A stretch of 64,000 bases of DNA from Strongylocentrotus droebachiensis (taxonomy: Eukaryota > Echinodermata > Echinoidea > Camarodonta > Strongylocentrotidae), in the NCBI GenBank assembly GCA_035222895.1, contig JAVYIG010000697.1:124001-188000 (forward strand), read 5' to 3'. The translations under genes and the position numbers were made by a program. The notes beneath the pieces are model-generated. The model worked only from the letters and a program-made list of their open reading frames with translations, made no database searches and was not told where the DNA came from. This document shows, in pieces, positions 1-12,780 of the stretch. Numbering within the stretch: position 1 is the stretch's first letter; each line of letters starts with the position of its first letter.

Positions 1-620
1 TTAGTATTATCTTTCAAATGCCGTTGGAATTTAACCTTTTCATTTTTTGGGCCTGCAAATGGGACATAGTACCTTTCAACAAAAAATCTTTCGAAATGAC
101 ATTACGACATAATACCGCGCGAAAATGAACTGTCACAGTCGTAATCACATTCTACCCTATCTCCCTCGGGAAATTTGTAGGTCACTTTAAAATGAAATCG
201 TGGGGAGAAGCTACCCGACGATTATCCGCACGTGCGCCAAGAAACAAAGTCTTCATTACCCGTAACTAGTGGCTTCGGTAAAGGCGGTTTACCGCACGGT
301 CGCCCTCCAATGAGATATTCAAATTTGCCCGATCACTGTGTGTTTTTATGCTGGTAAGGCTACCCTCGACTGCCAATTTTGCGTTCAATTTGTTTGGACA
401 CAGATTCACGAACACGTTTTTTAACATCGCAAGAAGATTAGTTTGGCTTCAATGTGTGATCGCGTAAGATTGACGAACGACAGGAGAGTAAGCTCAATTG
501 AGAGTATTTGTTAAGAGCTGAGACAGGTAAATGTTCAGCTTGAATTTATTTTTGCACTAAAAAGGGACGTCCCGACAGACAAGAGATGGTAAATGAGGGA
601 TGCACCCCCTCTCACACATA

Positions 621-657
621 ACGTACACGCACACACACACACACACACGCGCGCGCA
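621..657. repeat. (CA)n/(CG)n alternating purine-pyrimidine tract
   Basis: The tract is 37 bases of uninterrupted alternating purine and pyrimidine, mostly CA and CG steps, ending in five CG/GC steps. Such sequences are known to favour left-handed Z-DNA. The rest of 1-776 is AT-rich and shows no exon, RNA gene or transposon terminus that I can recognise. Confidence 0.85.
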
Positions 658-776
658 AATCTGTTTGAAAATTCGCAAATGCTTATTGCCCTGAATTAAG
701 ATGAGGAGAAGACAGAAAGAAGCAATAGACTTTAGGTTTGGGGAGTGTGTTGACCTACTAGATATATATGTATCTA

Positions 777-1047
777 TAGTAGAAAATATATCAATTCACA
801 ACGCTAGATTGAATATACAAGAATGAATACATAGATTGAACTTCACGAGTGCTCTTGATTTATTTTCATCAGGTAAAATGAGCGTTTCATGATTTTACAT
901 GGCTATAAATTATATTATACACAAGTAGCCATGCATGTAAAAACATGAAACGCTCACTTCACCTGATGATAATATATCGAAAGCGCCTGTAATTTTAATT
1001 CCATGCTTCTTGTATATTCTATCTAGTGTTGTAAATAATTTCTACTA
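777..1047. mobile_element. Palindromic MITE-like inverted repeat
   Basis: The two halves are imperfect inverted copies of each other. The left arm begins TAGTAGAAA and passes through GAATATACAAGAA and GAGCGTTTCATG; the reverse complement of the right arm shows the same words in the same order. The centre near 890-930 is AT-rich and unpaired. There is no coding capacity. The structure fits a small non-autonomous DNA transposon. No target duplication is certain. Confidence 0.7.
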
Positions 1048-4000
1048 TTTTCACTATACAGACTCTGTATCTCGTTGAACTTTTTCCTCTTAGCATTATA
1101 ATGTAAATATTCATATATAACAGTTTTTAGCCACTCACTTTGAAAAAAAAATACAATGCGAAAAGTAACAAACACACCGCTCCCACACGCACACTTAATA
1201 TATTATGACAGGTACTGAAAGTGCTCAACTGTAGGAAAGCTATATTGTTTGTAGGCTGGAGTAGTTCATTATCCCATGTAGTAAGTTGTTCAGAAATCAA
1301 CATGGAATCGGCAGGCCCCCCCCTCTGATACAAACATTTACATAGGCTTTGTAATCAGATGCAATGCACTTTTGTAGTTTGAACTATTGTAGGAATAACT
1401 GTCAAAATAGTCGTATCAAAATTTGTCATAGCGCCTTTTTCATGAATTTCCCCGAGAACACTAATTACTTTTGTAATATCCCAGCATTAGCATCCTCATA
1501 ATTCATGTTTTACATGTACTATTTATTTATCAACATGAACAATCAATACAATTCATTGATGCTAGCATCGAATCAAAACATTATAATCCCAAATTCTTCA
1601 AGAATTGAATGTGAATGGCTATTTTCATACCAAATTGCTATCAATATGCCATTTGATGTTTTATTATTTGATTAATCCGTTCGAAGCCTAACCCGAATTT
1701 AATCAGGAGACATTGACGAACCCAGTGCGCAGCTCATTCGCATCATTACAATCTAATTTCTATTCTCTCTTTCAATTCTAATACAAAAGCCCGGAAATAA
1801 GTAAGCAAATAAAACAAAATATGACCGTGTGACAGTGTCATCGTGGTTATATTAGGGACTTTTAAATTTTCACGTCGACTGCTACGTGTGACGTCCTTTC
1901 CACTATGTCGACGTGCAAATCAAAAAGTCCCTAATGACGAGTCAAGTCTTCATCTCTTCCTTCTCGTTGTTCGCTTTTGTGTGTGTGTGTCTGTCCCTCT
2001 TTCTCTCCCTACTCCCTTATCTCTCTCTCTCTCTCTTTCCTCTCACATCGCTCTATTTATTCCTCTTTCTTTTCTTTCTCTTTCTCCCTCTCTCCCTCTC
2101 ACATTAGGTCTCCTCCTCTCTCTCTCTCTCATCTCTTATTTGTTAATAATATATAATAGGAAATATAAGAAGCATGTTTTATACTTGAACTGACTAATGT
2201 ATTGTCACATTTAACTGATAAAGAAGTAGAAATGCTTGAACTTTAAGCATAATTTAGGGCAAAGCTTTTGTAACAACAATCAACAATCAACAACATCGTC
2301 ATCTCTATCGAGTTACGTCAATGTTTCAAAATTATCATATTATTTCAATTCAATTGTTTCTTCGAACCCTGGGACTCTGCTAATTGCAAACTATATTTGT
2401 AAAGCATTTTCCCGGTATACAAACCTGTTTAGTACTTTTTTTCTGTCACTGAAACAACTTTGTAAATACGTTAATTAGCTTAATTGGCATAAGCTTGGAT
2501 GATTTCTAAAGCTCGTGTATACAACTGTTCTTTGGATAATATGGTATGCCCGTATAGATGAGACGTCTTTGGAATTTTTTTTATAATTTTTTTTAATTTG
2601 AATGGTATAGAACACTTTGTCCTATCGAAAATGCTTAACTGCCTTCCTTTGGTTCATAAACTTATTTTACCTATAAAAGGAGTTTGTGGGAACACAATTT
2701 TTTATTTACAAAATTAAACATTTGTTAGGTTAAACGGTTGATTGCGTCACATCATATAACTGCTTTTCATGACGATATGTATAGAACATTATAAAAGGCC
2801 GGAAATGGAATATATCACCAATGGCTACATATTTTTTTTCTTCATATATCTTTTTAATTTGTGTTCGTTGAAAAGATGCTGAAAGCAAATATACATTTAC
2901 CATCAAGCATTTCCCTCAAAGAAATGTGGTGGTTGGATGGGCATTATTTGCCGAGGGAAGGTAAGGGGGGGGGGGGGGGGTCTGTTTTCTAAATATCAAC
3001 TTTCAAGCCGCTACATTTCATGAGCGAGCGAATGAAGTGAAACTACGACAGTGACATCAATATTACTGTTAATGCGAACAGTATACACTTTAGCCTTTTA
3101 AAGTGATTTCGTCATTAAAATGTTAGTTGTAAGATATGAAGTTTGTGAAAGGGGCAAAACTCCAATATTAAACACATGCAGCTGCGTCTGCCAAAACTGT
3201 AACAGTAACTTTGGTGCGTCTAGCTTTTCTATCATTAGAGAGCTAGTACACCTGTCCCTGTCTGCTGGAGACGTGTATCTAAATATATTTCCAAGATGAA
3301 ATGGCAAATAACTATTCTCATCATCTATGGCAAATTTTTACCATTATCTCTTCTCTCATCTCCAAAGAATATAACACGAAATGGGTGTCTTCTTTTTCCA
3401 GTAGATATTGCAAAGAAACACGATGGCGTAGCAGGAGTCTAGCAATTTTACGGCAGGGGGGGGGGGGCAACGGACTTATACAGGGTGGGTGCAATGATAT
3501 AATACAAGGTTAACAATTCAGAGAAGTGGATGGGAACGTATCATCTTCTTTTCACCTTGCATCCTCTCTCCCTTTCTTTCCCACTCCCCCCTCTTTTTCG
3601 CCATTCGACCGACGGAGAGGGAGGGCACATAATTATGCCTGCGCTCAATGGGGCCACGCCCATGAATATACCCTCGTAAAATGTATATAAATGGATGATT
3701 GATGAGGCGGTATTTCAGAGAAGACGATCCGTTGTGCACTCAGGATACAACTAGAGACGGGTTTCTAATACTGATTACGAGAGGCGAGACAAATATCCTT
3801 AAAGACTTTGGCGCAACCAAAGAAGGGTTGTTTAATATTGAGACAGCAGAACGCTCGAGGCAATGCAATATATCGAAAAGGGTTACTGAACGAGAATTCG
3901 ATAGGTGTATGATCATTTTATGATATTGTATTGAATCGCAATGTATTCATTTATGATTGAAATAATTTTTTTAAGAATCAATAATTAACCGTTGGCTATA

Positions 4001-4068
4001 ACAACTTAGTATAAATGTGGTTAATAGATGCATTTGGTAAACAATTATCAGATTATTAGTAAAAGTTT
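1048..4068. other. Gene-free stretch with low-complexity tracts
   Basis: No exon could be supported. The stretch holds a CT-rich tract at about 1960-2150, a run of 16 G at 2965-2980 and another poly(G) run near 3457. Short open frames here lack codon structure and fall mostly in the CT tract or in AT-rich DNA. Confidence 0.6.
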
Positions 4069-4999
4069 TATACCCCCTTCACATACACGGATTTTCCTTA
4101 CGAGTCCTTATGGATCGCCAACTCGTAGTCAATCGCAAGCATCCGTAAACAACTCGCTGGTATCCGTAAATAGCTCATCACAACTCGCAACAACTCGCAG
4201 ACACTCGTAGGGATCCGTGAAAGGAGAGGCAAATTTTTTGACATGTCAAAAATCTTCTTACGATTGTTCACGGATTTATTTGTCCGTAAACTACTCGTAA
4301 ATAGGTCGTAACAATCCGTAAGTATCGTAAACCGCTCGAATCAACACGTTACCATCCGAAAACTGCTCGCAAGAATCCGTAAATGACTCGTAAAGCTTTC
4401 TTTAACGATTTGTTTCGGTTGGTCTACGATTTGTTTACGGAATATTTACGGATTACTTACGGATTATTTACAGATTATTACGAGTGCTTACGTGTTGTTA
4501 ACGATTTCATTCGGGTCGTGTTACGATGTCTTTACGGATTGTTATGAGTTTTTGTGAGCACTTTACGTGTAGTTACGAGTACTTTACAAATAGATACGTA
4601 TTCTTTACGTATCGTTTACGTTTTGGGGGAAAGGTATAAAAGCTGAAAATTTGAACACTTCATTTTCAGTTGTTACTTTTTGGTTTAAATCGTAAGGACT
4701 CGTAAATTCTCGTAACTAACTCGTAACGATTCGTAACAACACGTTAACAGGTCGTTACTAACACGTTCATTGCTCGTAGTTATCCGTGACAACTCGTAAC
4801 AAATCGTGGAATTCTGCTATAAGTATATCGTAATAACTCGTAATAATTTGTAACAAACCGTAAATAGCTCGTAATAACTCGTGTTAACTCTTAAATCGAT
4901 CGTAAAAGTGGCCAAATCGTAAGGATCCGTGAAAGATCCGTGAATTTGTGCGATCCGTGAGGACTCGTAAGAAAAATCCGTGTATGTGAAGGGGGTATA
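4069..4999. mobile_element. Non-autonomous TIR element made of ~10-bp degenerate words
   Basis: The ends are 36-bp terminal inverted repeats that match at 35 of 36 positions (4069-4104 and 4964-4999). Both begin TATACCCCCTTCACATACAC. The interior is almost entirely degenerate repeats of about 10 bp with the core TCGTAA or TCCGTAA. These read forward at about 4110-4400, inverted (TTACGGA, TTACGAG) at about 4400-4640, and forward again at about 4690-4960. No protein is encoded. TATA flanks both ends, so a TA or TATA target duplication is possible but cannot be separated from the palindromic terminus. The architecture recalls foldback elements, including the TU family described in sea urchins; membership is not proven. 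Confidence 0.85.
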
Positions 5000-5289
5000 A
5001 GACGATGTTAATCCCGAAATATACAACGACATGATTACATCACAAGTGAATGGTATCTAACGTTCATGGTGATGGAGGTAATGATGGTTCTGATGATGAT
5101 AATATCTATGATTACTGCATGTATTACCATTATTACAATGGTTATCATAATTATCATTATCATTTCAATAAATCAATTTCAACATTATTATTCTTCTTAT
5201 TCTTCTCTTGTTATTATCTTCTAATTGTGAGTTGGTGGGTAGACTTCTATTTCGCATATCACCTATCCTTAGACGATTACTTTCTCATG

Positions 5290-5530
5290 ACAACTACCCC
5301 TTAGGACAAATACCACCCCCGGACTATTACCCCATCTCGGAAAAATTGTGTAGTATATAGGATGACATCATGCACTGCGAAGGTGTATACAAGTTGAACT
5401 AGATCAGAACGATGTTTGTTGTTCTAGGGGAATAGTTGTCCAATGGCTAGTTGTCTGGGGATATTTGTTCAAGGGGTAGTTATCAGTAGGGACATGTTCC
5501 CATGGGTTAAGTCATCTGGGGGTAGATTTA
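5290..5530. repeat. Decayed copy of the GTTGTCC minisatellite
   Basis: The words TAGTTGTCC, TAGTTGTCTGGGG and GGGGTAGTTATC recur about every 15-16 bases. They resemble the better preserved array at 12781-13085. Short open frames here are by-products of the repeat. Confidence 0.55.
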
Positions 5531-7299
5531 AGGTTTTTTTCCGGTGTGTGATTGTCTTGGATAACGGATACACAGGTATATTGGATAACAAATATGTTTT
5601 CATATTCCCTTCTAATCACGTTTGACGAATCAACATCGCAATATTGATTTGCATAGGTTTATTTTTCTTCATTTCATTCCAATCATATAGAGTTGAACAT
5701 CCTAAAACTGATTTCCATGGGGGATCACCGATTCTTGAAACATAAACAAAAATACAATAACAAATTCATATCACGGAATCTTAAGAGGTATAAAGTTATC
5801 GATTTTCGAGATATTTATAAATCTAATTTTAACGCGAAGCGGAAGAGAAAACTAAGTAAAGCAATACGCTCGTTCATTATTTTTTTTGCTGTAAGAATTA
5901 TGATGCTATATTTTAAAGTGAGAAACGTTCTCTTGTTCATGAAAGCATAAACAACAACTTTAAAGATGGACATTCCTACACTAATCCCATAACATAAATC
6001 GTCATAGAATATGGAGAGATACGAAAAAATAAAGAAGAAAATGGTATAGTTATTCGTACGCCCAATGTGATGATAATTCTTACACATCGTATGACACCAA
6101 GCAGTAATGGCTGATGGTATCTGCTAAAAAGTGTATCACGACACCAGTCAATTAGTGTCAAAATTGACATGAATTTCTGCCCTGTCACTTTATGACGTCG
6201 CGCTACAGATCCTATCGCGGTATTATGGTCATGTGATGGAGTTTAATCAAAATTAGTGATGAAATTTCGTACCATTGTCAAAACTGTCACTTACATGCTG
6301 ATGCAATTTGCGCTCATACACGTCACTCCGTGTATGACTTCATCGGGTTCATACGAGGAGAAACTAAGTGGTATGCAGTGGCGTGGCTACGAAGTAACTA
6401 GGGCCCATGACGTCCCTTGCTCAATCGCGAAAAAAAGGGAGAAAGAATGAGAAAGAAAAATGAAACGTGTAAAAGAATACTCTAAGACCCCCTCTCATAT
6501 CCTACTTGATAACCGTGTTCATTCACATCTTATCCACTGGATATCCCCGCCTCCACCCCCTTCCCCATGCAAACATTTCTTAATATCCGGAACTACTCTA
6601 TTAGACTATGGGCCGAGGCCTGTTTTCTTGCTTATTTTTTGAATTCCGTGGTCTCCGACTGGGAAGAACCTACAAAATTAATGTGCCAGATATCTGGAAA
6701 ATGTGTATCTGTAAACAAAAATGACATGTGTGTGCAGCGCTTTTTTAACTGCAAGGAAAAGGCGCTATATCAAATATCTTTTGGATTGGGTTGGATTCCC
6801 ACGTTTGAAACTTGAGCAGTAATTAATGACGGCAGAAAACAAAGAAAAAGTTAAGAATTGGTTGCTAGGGACTTTTACTCCCTAGCAACGATAATAGGGA
6901 AGATATTTATTGACATATTTTACATGCTACGATACGTTGTATAATTCTACGCGTAAGAAAATATGATACCACACTGATGTCAGCTATTATTGTTTTCTCA
7001 CCTTTCCTCCATCATTTTGTATCCGAAACAGGGAGGAGGGATTCACACACCTTTTCTTACGATCAGATAGCCAATATACCGTTGTCCACCGAAAGCAAAT
7101 TTATGATGTAATTGTGTAATTGTAAGATATTAATAACTGATAGTTTATTTATTGATTTCTATACCATCTTTGTGACATTAAAATTTGATTTATTTGCATT
7201 TTATACATTTGTTCTCCAATACAGTAAATGACGTAATGTAGAAAATGTATAAGAAATCAGGTTACACACTCCACGCTTAGGCCTATATGCATAAGATAT
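5531..7299. other. Gene-free AT-rich stretch
   Basis: No splice-bounded coding exon or RNA gene is recognisable. A short perfect hairpin lies at about 6860-6889 (GTTGCTAGGGA facing TCCCTAGCAAC). The open frames are short and overlap on both strands. Confidence 0.5.
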
Positions 7300-7600
7300 G
7301 GGAGGGCTACAGCGTAAGAGCTTGGTGACCATGTACTTGGAGCCCTCAGTAAAACTATAAGAAAATATCTTGTTACTTTATATGATTGACTTTGAGGGGA
7401 TTATATGTTTTAGTATAATTGTAGATGATTTCTCATTTTAAGGGCCCTTGATGGTGCTTGATAGAGCTTGCAGCGCTCAGTTAAACTAAGAAAATATTCG
7501 TTTCCTCTTTATCTGTGACTTTGAGGGAAAAATGCATTTACAGGTGTACATGTATTTTATTTTTTATTGTAGAAGATCTCCCAGTTTCAGGGCCTTTCAC
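7300..7600. repeat. Degenerate tandem duplication, ~155-bp unit
   Basis: Two diverged copies lie end to end. Each contains an agcttg...CTCAGT-AAACTA-AGAAAATAT block, then TGACTTTGAGGG, then TTGTAGA-GAT near its end. The copies begin near 7300 and near 7455. No function is evident. Confidence 0.55.
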
Positions 7601-7984
7601 CGCATAGGAGACATCGTGAGAGGAAACTATTCGTTTTAACAAAATTACGAGTGAATAACAAACAGAAGCATTCCCTCCTTTTTATGGTTACAGTCAATGT
7701 CCCTTGTAGGTAAACCATTCTATTCTCATCTGATGAAGAAAATAAAATAATGATGATAAATAGAATTGATCTTAAACGGTGGAAATCACAGTACAAGAGA
7801 CGCGGACCTTATTAAAAGTCTCGCCTGTTTGTGTCCTAAAAGGCGCTCTTTCTCTCGCTTGTAGATCAATCATGTTTTTACAGTGCCATCGGCGTGATCG
7901 GACCTTCATGCCTGATCGACGCATCTCCACTGACATAATAAAACGACTTAAAATAGAGTTTGTGTAGCTAAGTCCATCTGCCAC

Positions 7985-8440
7985 CCCAGGAAAGTAAGAA
8001 GGAAGAGGAGGAGCAGTAAAAGAAGAAGAAGAAGAGGAAGAAGAAGAAGAAGAATAGGAAGAAGGAGGAGGAGGAGGAGGAGAAGAAGAAGAAGGAGAAG
8101 GAGAAGAAGAAGGAGAAGAAGAAGGAGAAGGAGAAGAAGAAGAAGAAGGAAAAGGATGAAAACAAAACATAAAATAGGCCTTTTTGCAGGACCAGGTGCC
8201 GGTATTTAGTTGAATAATCATTACATTAGTCTGGCACTCGTGGTGATGGGGATGACGATGGCGATGACGAAGACCAAGATAATGATGATGTAACAAAATT
8301 AATGACAATGAAGGTGACGATGACAATGATGGCAATGATGATGATGAGGAGGAGGAGGAGCTAGGAGGAGGATCGAGGAGGAAGACGGAAGAGATTGAGG
8401 AAGAGGGTATTGATGACGAAGGCGGTGACGAAATAAAGAC
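7985..8440. repeat. Purine-rich GAA/GGA tract followed by GAT/GGA repeats
   Basis: About 170 bases at 7985-8160 are nearly pure A/G on the plus strand (GAA and GGA triplets). After a break come GATGAC/GATGAT and GGAGGA repeats to about 8440. The 187-residue minus-strand open frame across this region is poly-Ser/Pro produced by the repeats and is not a gene. Confidence 0.8.
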
Positions 8441-9049
8441 TTAAGCAACCATGAAATATATCAGGCCTATACCAATAACATAAATGCTATGGTAATCACA
8501 GCTAGCACTTTCATTATTATGAGTGCGATTAAAAGAAGCTGACATTTGTATTCATATTATCCTTTTTTGTAATTAATCAGTATTTTACATAATAGGTATT
8601 GTAGACTGGGCTTGACCAGTCCCATTTGATTTCCATTAAAATTTCAATTAAGCAATATGCGAACTCAGTACACCCTTGTCTTGCAAAGAAAAAACTTTAC
8701 ATAAATTCGTATATTTTGCCTGAAGTGTAGTAAAAAACAACTTAAAAAGAAACTATTATCACCCTTGAATTGTTGATATTGGTCACCGAAATGTCGAAAT
8801 TCATATCCAGTTCTTCCAATCGGAAACTGCTGTGGGTGTCCAAGTGTTTTGCTAATCCATTACTATTGGTGTCTGTCGCCTGCACATCATCAGTAGAACG
8901 GAAACTGTGGGGCGATCGTGGTATCAAGGAAATTGACCACAGCTCATTGACCCGATTCCTGATGGCCTCTTTTTTAAAAATTCTACTGGACATTTTTTTC
9001 TTCAAATGGACAATAAAAGTTTATTGTCACTTCTCTGCAATGTTTTGAA

Positions 9050-11662
9050 AAGTTTCGTTCGTTGTTATTCTTTGCTTAGTCTTATTGCAAAAAAGAAAGA
9101 AATCAAGTATAAAATAATCCGTCTAAAGTTTTCACTTTCATATTGCTGATAATACACTGTTGCCCATAAAGTTGGATTCATTTTTTGTTTAAACTATGTC
9201 CATAAAGTGTTTGTGAGAAGATCTGGATAAACAAAGTTTATATCTTCTAAAAAGTTTATTGACCTATTTAAGGAATCATAGAGATTGATCACTGAATTCT
9301 GAGAAGATGCAAACTTTATACATCAAGAATACTAGTAAGCCATATTGTCACTATCATTTCTTGAGAAGAGGGAAGTAATTCATTATTTCAACTTGATGGG
9401 TAAAAGTGTACAGGGATGTAAGTAGTTTATAAAGCACCCTTTCCTGTGCGTAGTCGTCCTCGGGGCCCTCGGGCAAGCAATACAATTTAAAAGTAAGTAA
9501 AACTATACCAAGTAATGGACGCGTGGCGTTTCGGAATATTTTATATCATCATTACCGCCAACATAGATATCGAATTGTCGACGTAATAAAGACTTCATAC
9601 CTTTACTATATGAGTGACGTCAACTCCGGTTGATATTGAGGGGCATTTGGGGATCAGTTCGGATAATTCAGAACGTCGGAAATGTGTTTTGGCATACCCT
9701 GTCTACACTGTCATTAAGATTTCAATAGGGGCATGGATACTATTTTAATGTCTTTATCTTTAATATTTTAATGTCTATTGCAATCTTTTATTCTAATCAT
9801 TGTTTCCTTATCAGGTTGAACGTGGCGTTTTTTAAACAAAAAATTATAGCGGTGCCATTTTATACAGACAATTGATATTTCATCACACAATAAGTGGTAC
9901 AAGTTATCGCGTTTAACTCAACTTGACCAAGAGTTTCATTTTGACGTAACAGACCCTGGATGAAATATACAGATTTAAGCTTCATTGATATTCCAAATGT
10001 TGGCATTTATTGCCATGGCGCAGAAACAATACCTGAGTGCATCGGATGGCTCAATACTGAGATCCCAAATCGCCCTTTAAGGTCTAACCTTTAAACTCCT
10101 TAAAAGGATTTAGGTGAGTATTGAGGAGTTATAGTGGGTATGGCCTTCACTCTCATCTCGTCCTATAACTTCTTCACATAATGTACTTTCAGTTTCGTTC
10201 CATCGATCCGTCCGAAATGGGTCTCCAGGCGGCTCGGTCTCAGGTGGTACTGCGTGACGTCACGTAATCAGTCCCATAAGGTCGGATGTACTCAGTCCGT
10301 CATCTCTCTCTCTCTCTCTGACTCCCTGGCTCTATCTTCCTCCTATCTCTCACATTCTGTTTCGAACTTCTTCTCTTTTTCTCTCTTCTCTTCCTGCCTC
10401 ATCATATCTCTCGCCGCTCTCTCTCTTTCTCTCTCCCCCCCTCTCTCTCTCTCTCTGTCCACCTCTCTTTAAATCTTCAGTAAAAGTGTGATATTGTACT
10501 ATAATCGGGCTGGACATTTCACTTTAAGGCCATCCATCAGTGCCATCATTGCGTGTACTGTCCGCCATGTACTAATAGTGTGTAGGTCTACTCCATAATT
10601 GGGCTTATGCAGACAGTGAGTTAAAATGTAATTCATACTTTTACAGGCTTTCAAAATAGAGGTGTATTGTATTATTCAGTCTGACAGTGAGCTGAAACAA
10701 AACAAAATAAAACCTTTTACAAAATATATGATGATAAATATACTTCCCCTCCCCCCACCCATTACAAAAGGAGGGGGAGAGGGAGCATATAAAAATGATG
10801 CACACAATATTTGAAAAACCTGTACAAGACCATGTCTGAATGCCCGATACCATTGACAGTTGATAATATTGTACCATATTCAGGTCAGGATTTCACTTTT
10901 AGAAATCCATGTCAGTTCCAAACTGTGGTGACTATTATTGTATCTATTTACATTTACTACTTATAAACTAATATGATAATTATAACAATTATAATAGTAG
11001 TACCAGAAATGATAATAATAATAATGATTATATTAAACATTACTGTGTATATTTTTTCTTCTACAATAGACGATGGGCATACAGAAGATACTTATCTTTA
11101 TCTTTTCACAGCGCAAAATTAATCTGTATTTGCGTTATTTCTGCCCAGCAATACGTTGATAGAGAGCAAACGAAAATAAACATACAAAGGTAAGGCAAAG
11201 GGAAATACGGATGGACGAAATTGACGTGAGAAAATTAGAAATCGGAAAGAGTGAAATTAATATCGGACAAATAATATCCGATCATCCTTTTTTGCACGCT
11301 TTCCTCGGCTAAATAGAACCACGCTGGCAATATTGGCTTCGGTAACCCTATACTTTGGCAAATTTGTTTCATTCACATGAGCTGAAATGGAATCAAAAGG
11401 TGATGAGTGGCATTTGCGCACCTTCCTGATCATTGATGATCCGAATAGTATTCAAAATCTCTAAGCCCTATAAATGTCACGCAATGCCTAGCTGAGGTGT
11501 TCATGTCGGTAATCGGAAGCCAAGATTGGAATCTTCGAGGAAGAAAAAAAAGGGAAGAAAACAACGACACCGTAAATATGAAGGACTGTTTCTCCCCCTT
11601 TTTCCTTCTGTCCGCGCTAGGAATTACGTAATTACAATGAAAGGAAAAACAAAAATCACTTA
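9050..11662. other. Gene-free stretch with a CT microsatellite
   Basis: No exon could be supported. A CT-rich tract with (CT)n runs lies at about 10298-10475. The rest is AT-rich sequence with no recognised transposon ends. Confidence 0.5.
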
Positions 11663-11982
11663 TTAAGCAGGGCTCCCACTTAGCCGAGTTGGAACCTCAA
11701 GTTGTGGCGAGCTGGCGCGATCTTATGGCAAGCCGTTTTATTATTAATTGATATCGATAAATCAATTCTTGTTATCAAGAAATAATTTTATGTTATAAAG
11801 CAATGGTAATTCATGATATCAAGAATTCGATTTCGTGATATCAGGAATTCGATTTCGTGATATCAAGAATTGAATTCTTGATATCAAGAAATATGTTTTA
11901 ATGATAAAACTGCTTGCCTTAAGATCGCGCCAGCTCGCCACAACTCGAGGCTCCACCTCGGCTAAGTGGGAGCCCTGCTTAA
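11663..11982. mobile_element. Inverted-repeat MITE with internal GATATCAAGAAT repeats
   Basis: The arms are about 83 bp each, start AAGCAGGGCTCCCACTTAGC, and differ from one another at only about eight positions. TTAA is present at both outer edges (11663-11666 and 11979-11982), so a TTAA target duplication is possible. The CAGGG terminus is also typical of hAT elements, so the superfamily is open. The loop region carries several copies of a TGATATCAAGAATT-like word. Nothing is encoded. Transcribed RNA would fold into one long hairpin. Confidence 0.85.
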
Positions 11983-12780
11983 GTCACAAGGGTCACGGGG
12001 CACGTGACCCCCAATCGGGTGGTTTAAAAAAAAAAAGCTAACAAATGGAGAAAAAAAAGGTAGGGAGAAGGGAAAAAGGACGAGAAAAGAAAAAGACGTT
12101 TGGAACACCACCCGCACCCTTCCGCTAAATAGTAGCACTATCTAATTTCATTTTCGGAGTAAGACCGCTTAGACCGGTGCCCTTCCCAAATCGTTCCTGT
12201 GCCCACTCAATAAATGAAATCACCCTAAGCCACTAATTTTTCATTTCGCTAGACCACCGCTCATTTTGATGATTGGTGTGGGAGGAAAAGGGCGCCAATG
12301 AAAAATAGCAGATTTCTATTTCGATAAAAGCGAGGGTGTTTATGTGTCATTTATTTTGTAAAGAGTGAGTGTATAAACCTGATATTGAATACGTCTTGTC
12401 TATTTATGTTGTTAATTAATGAAATACTGTTGAAAGAAGTGTCATAATTGCTACCCATGTATTAGATTGCCCATTCACAGGTTGTCAAATTAAAGTTTCA
12501 TTTAACCATAGCCCTTTCATGTAATCAAACTATACCTGGGTAGAAAAAATATAACCCGTCACTCACTGACATTGCTGAGGAAGGCTGTAGTAAAATAATA
12601 TTCCTAATATAGGCGATCAAACATTTTCGTGTTTAGTCTTGGTTTGTATTTCAGTGTTATCGTCTCAAGAAATCAATCATAAACAGGAATATTGTGTAAT
12701 CTTTTCATGAGAAGGCACTTTGGAATTTTCTCGCCATAAACATAAATTAATGATCAATCGGGAAAAAGCGTATCCGCGGG

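Noticed and set aside
7772-8335. 187-residue minus-strand Ser/Pro-rich frame
   Set aside because: It runs through the GAA/GGA and GAT repeats; composition follows the repeats.
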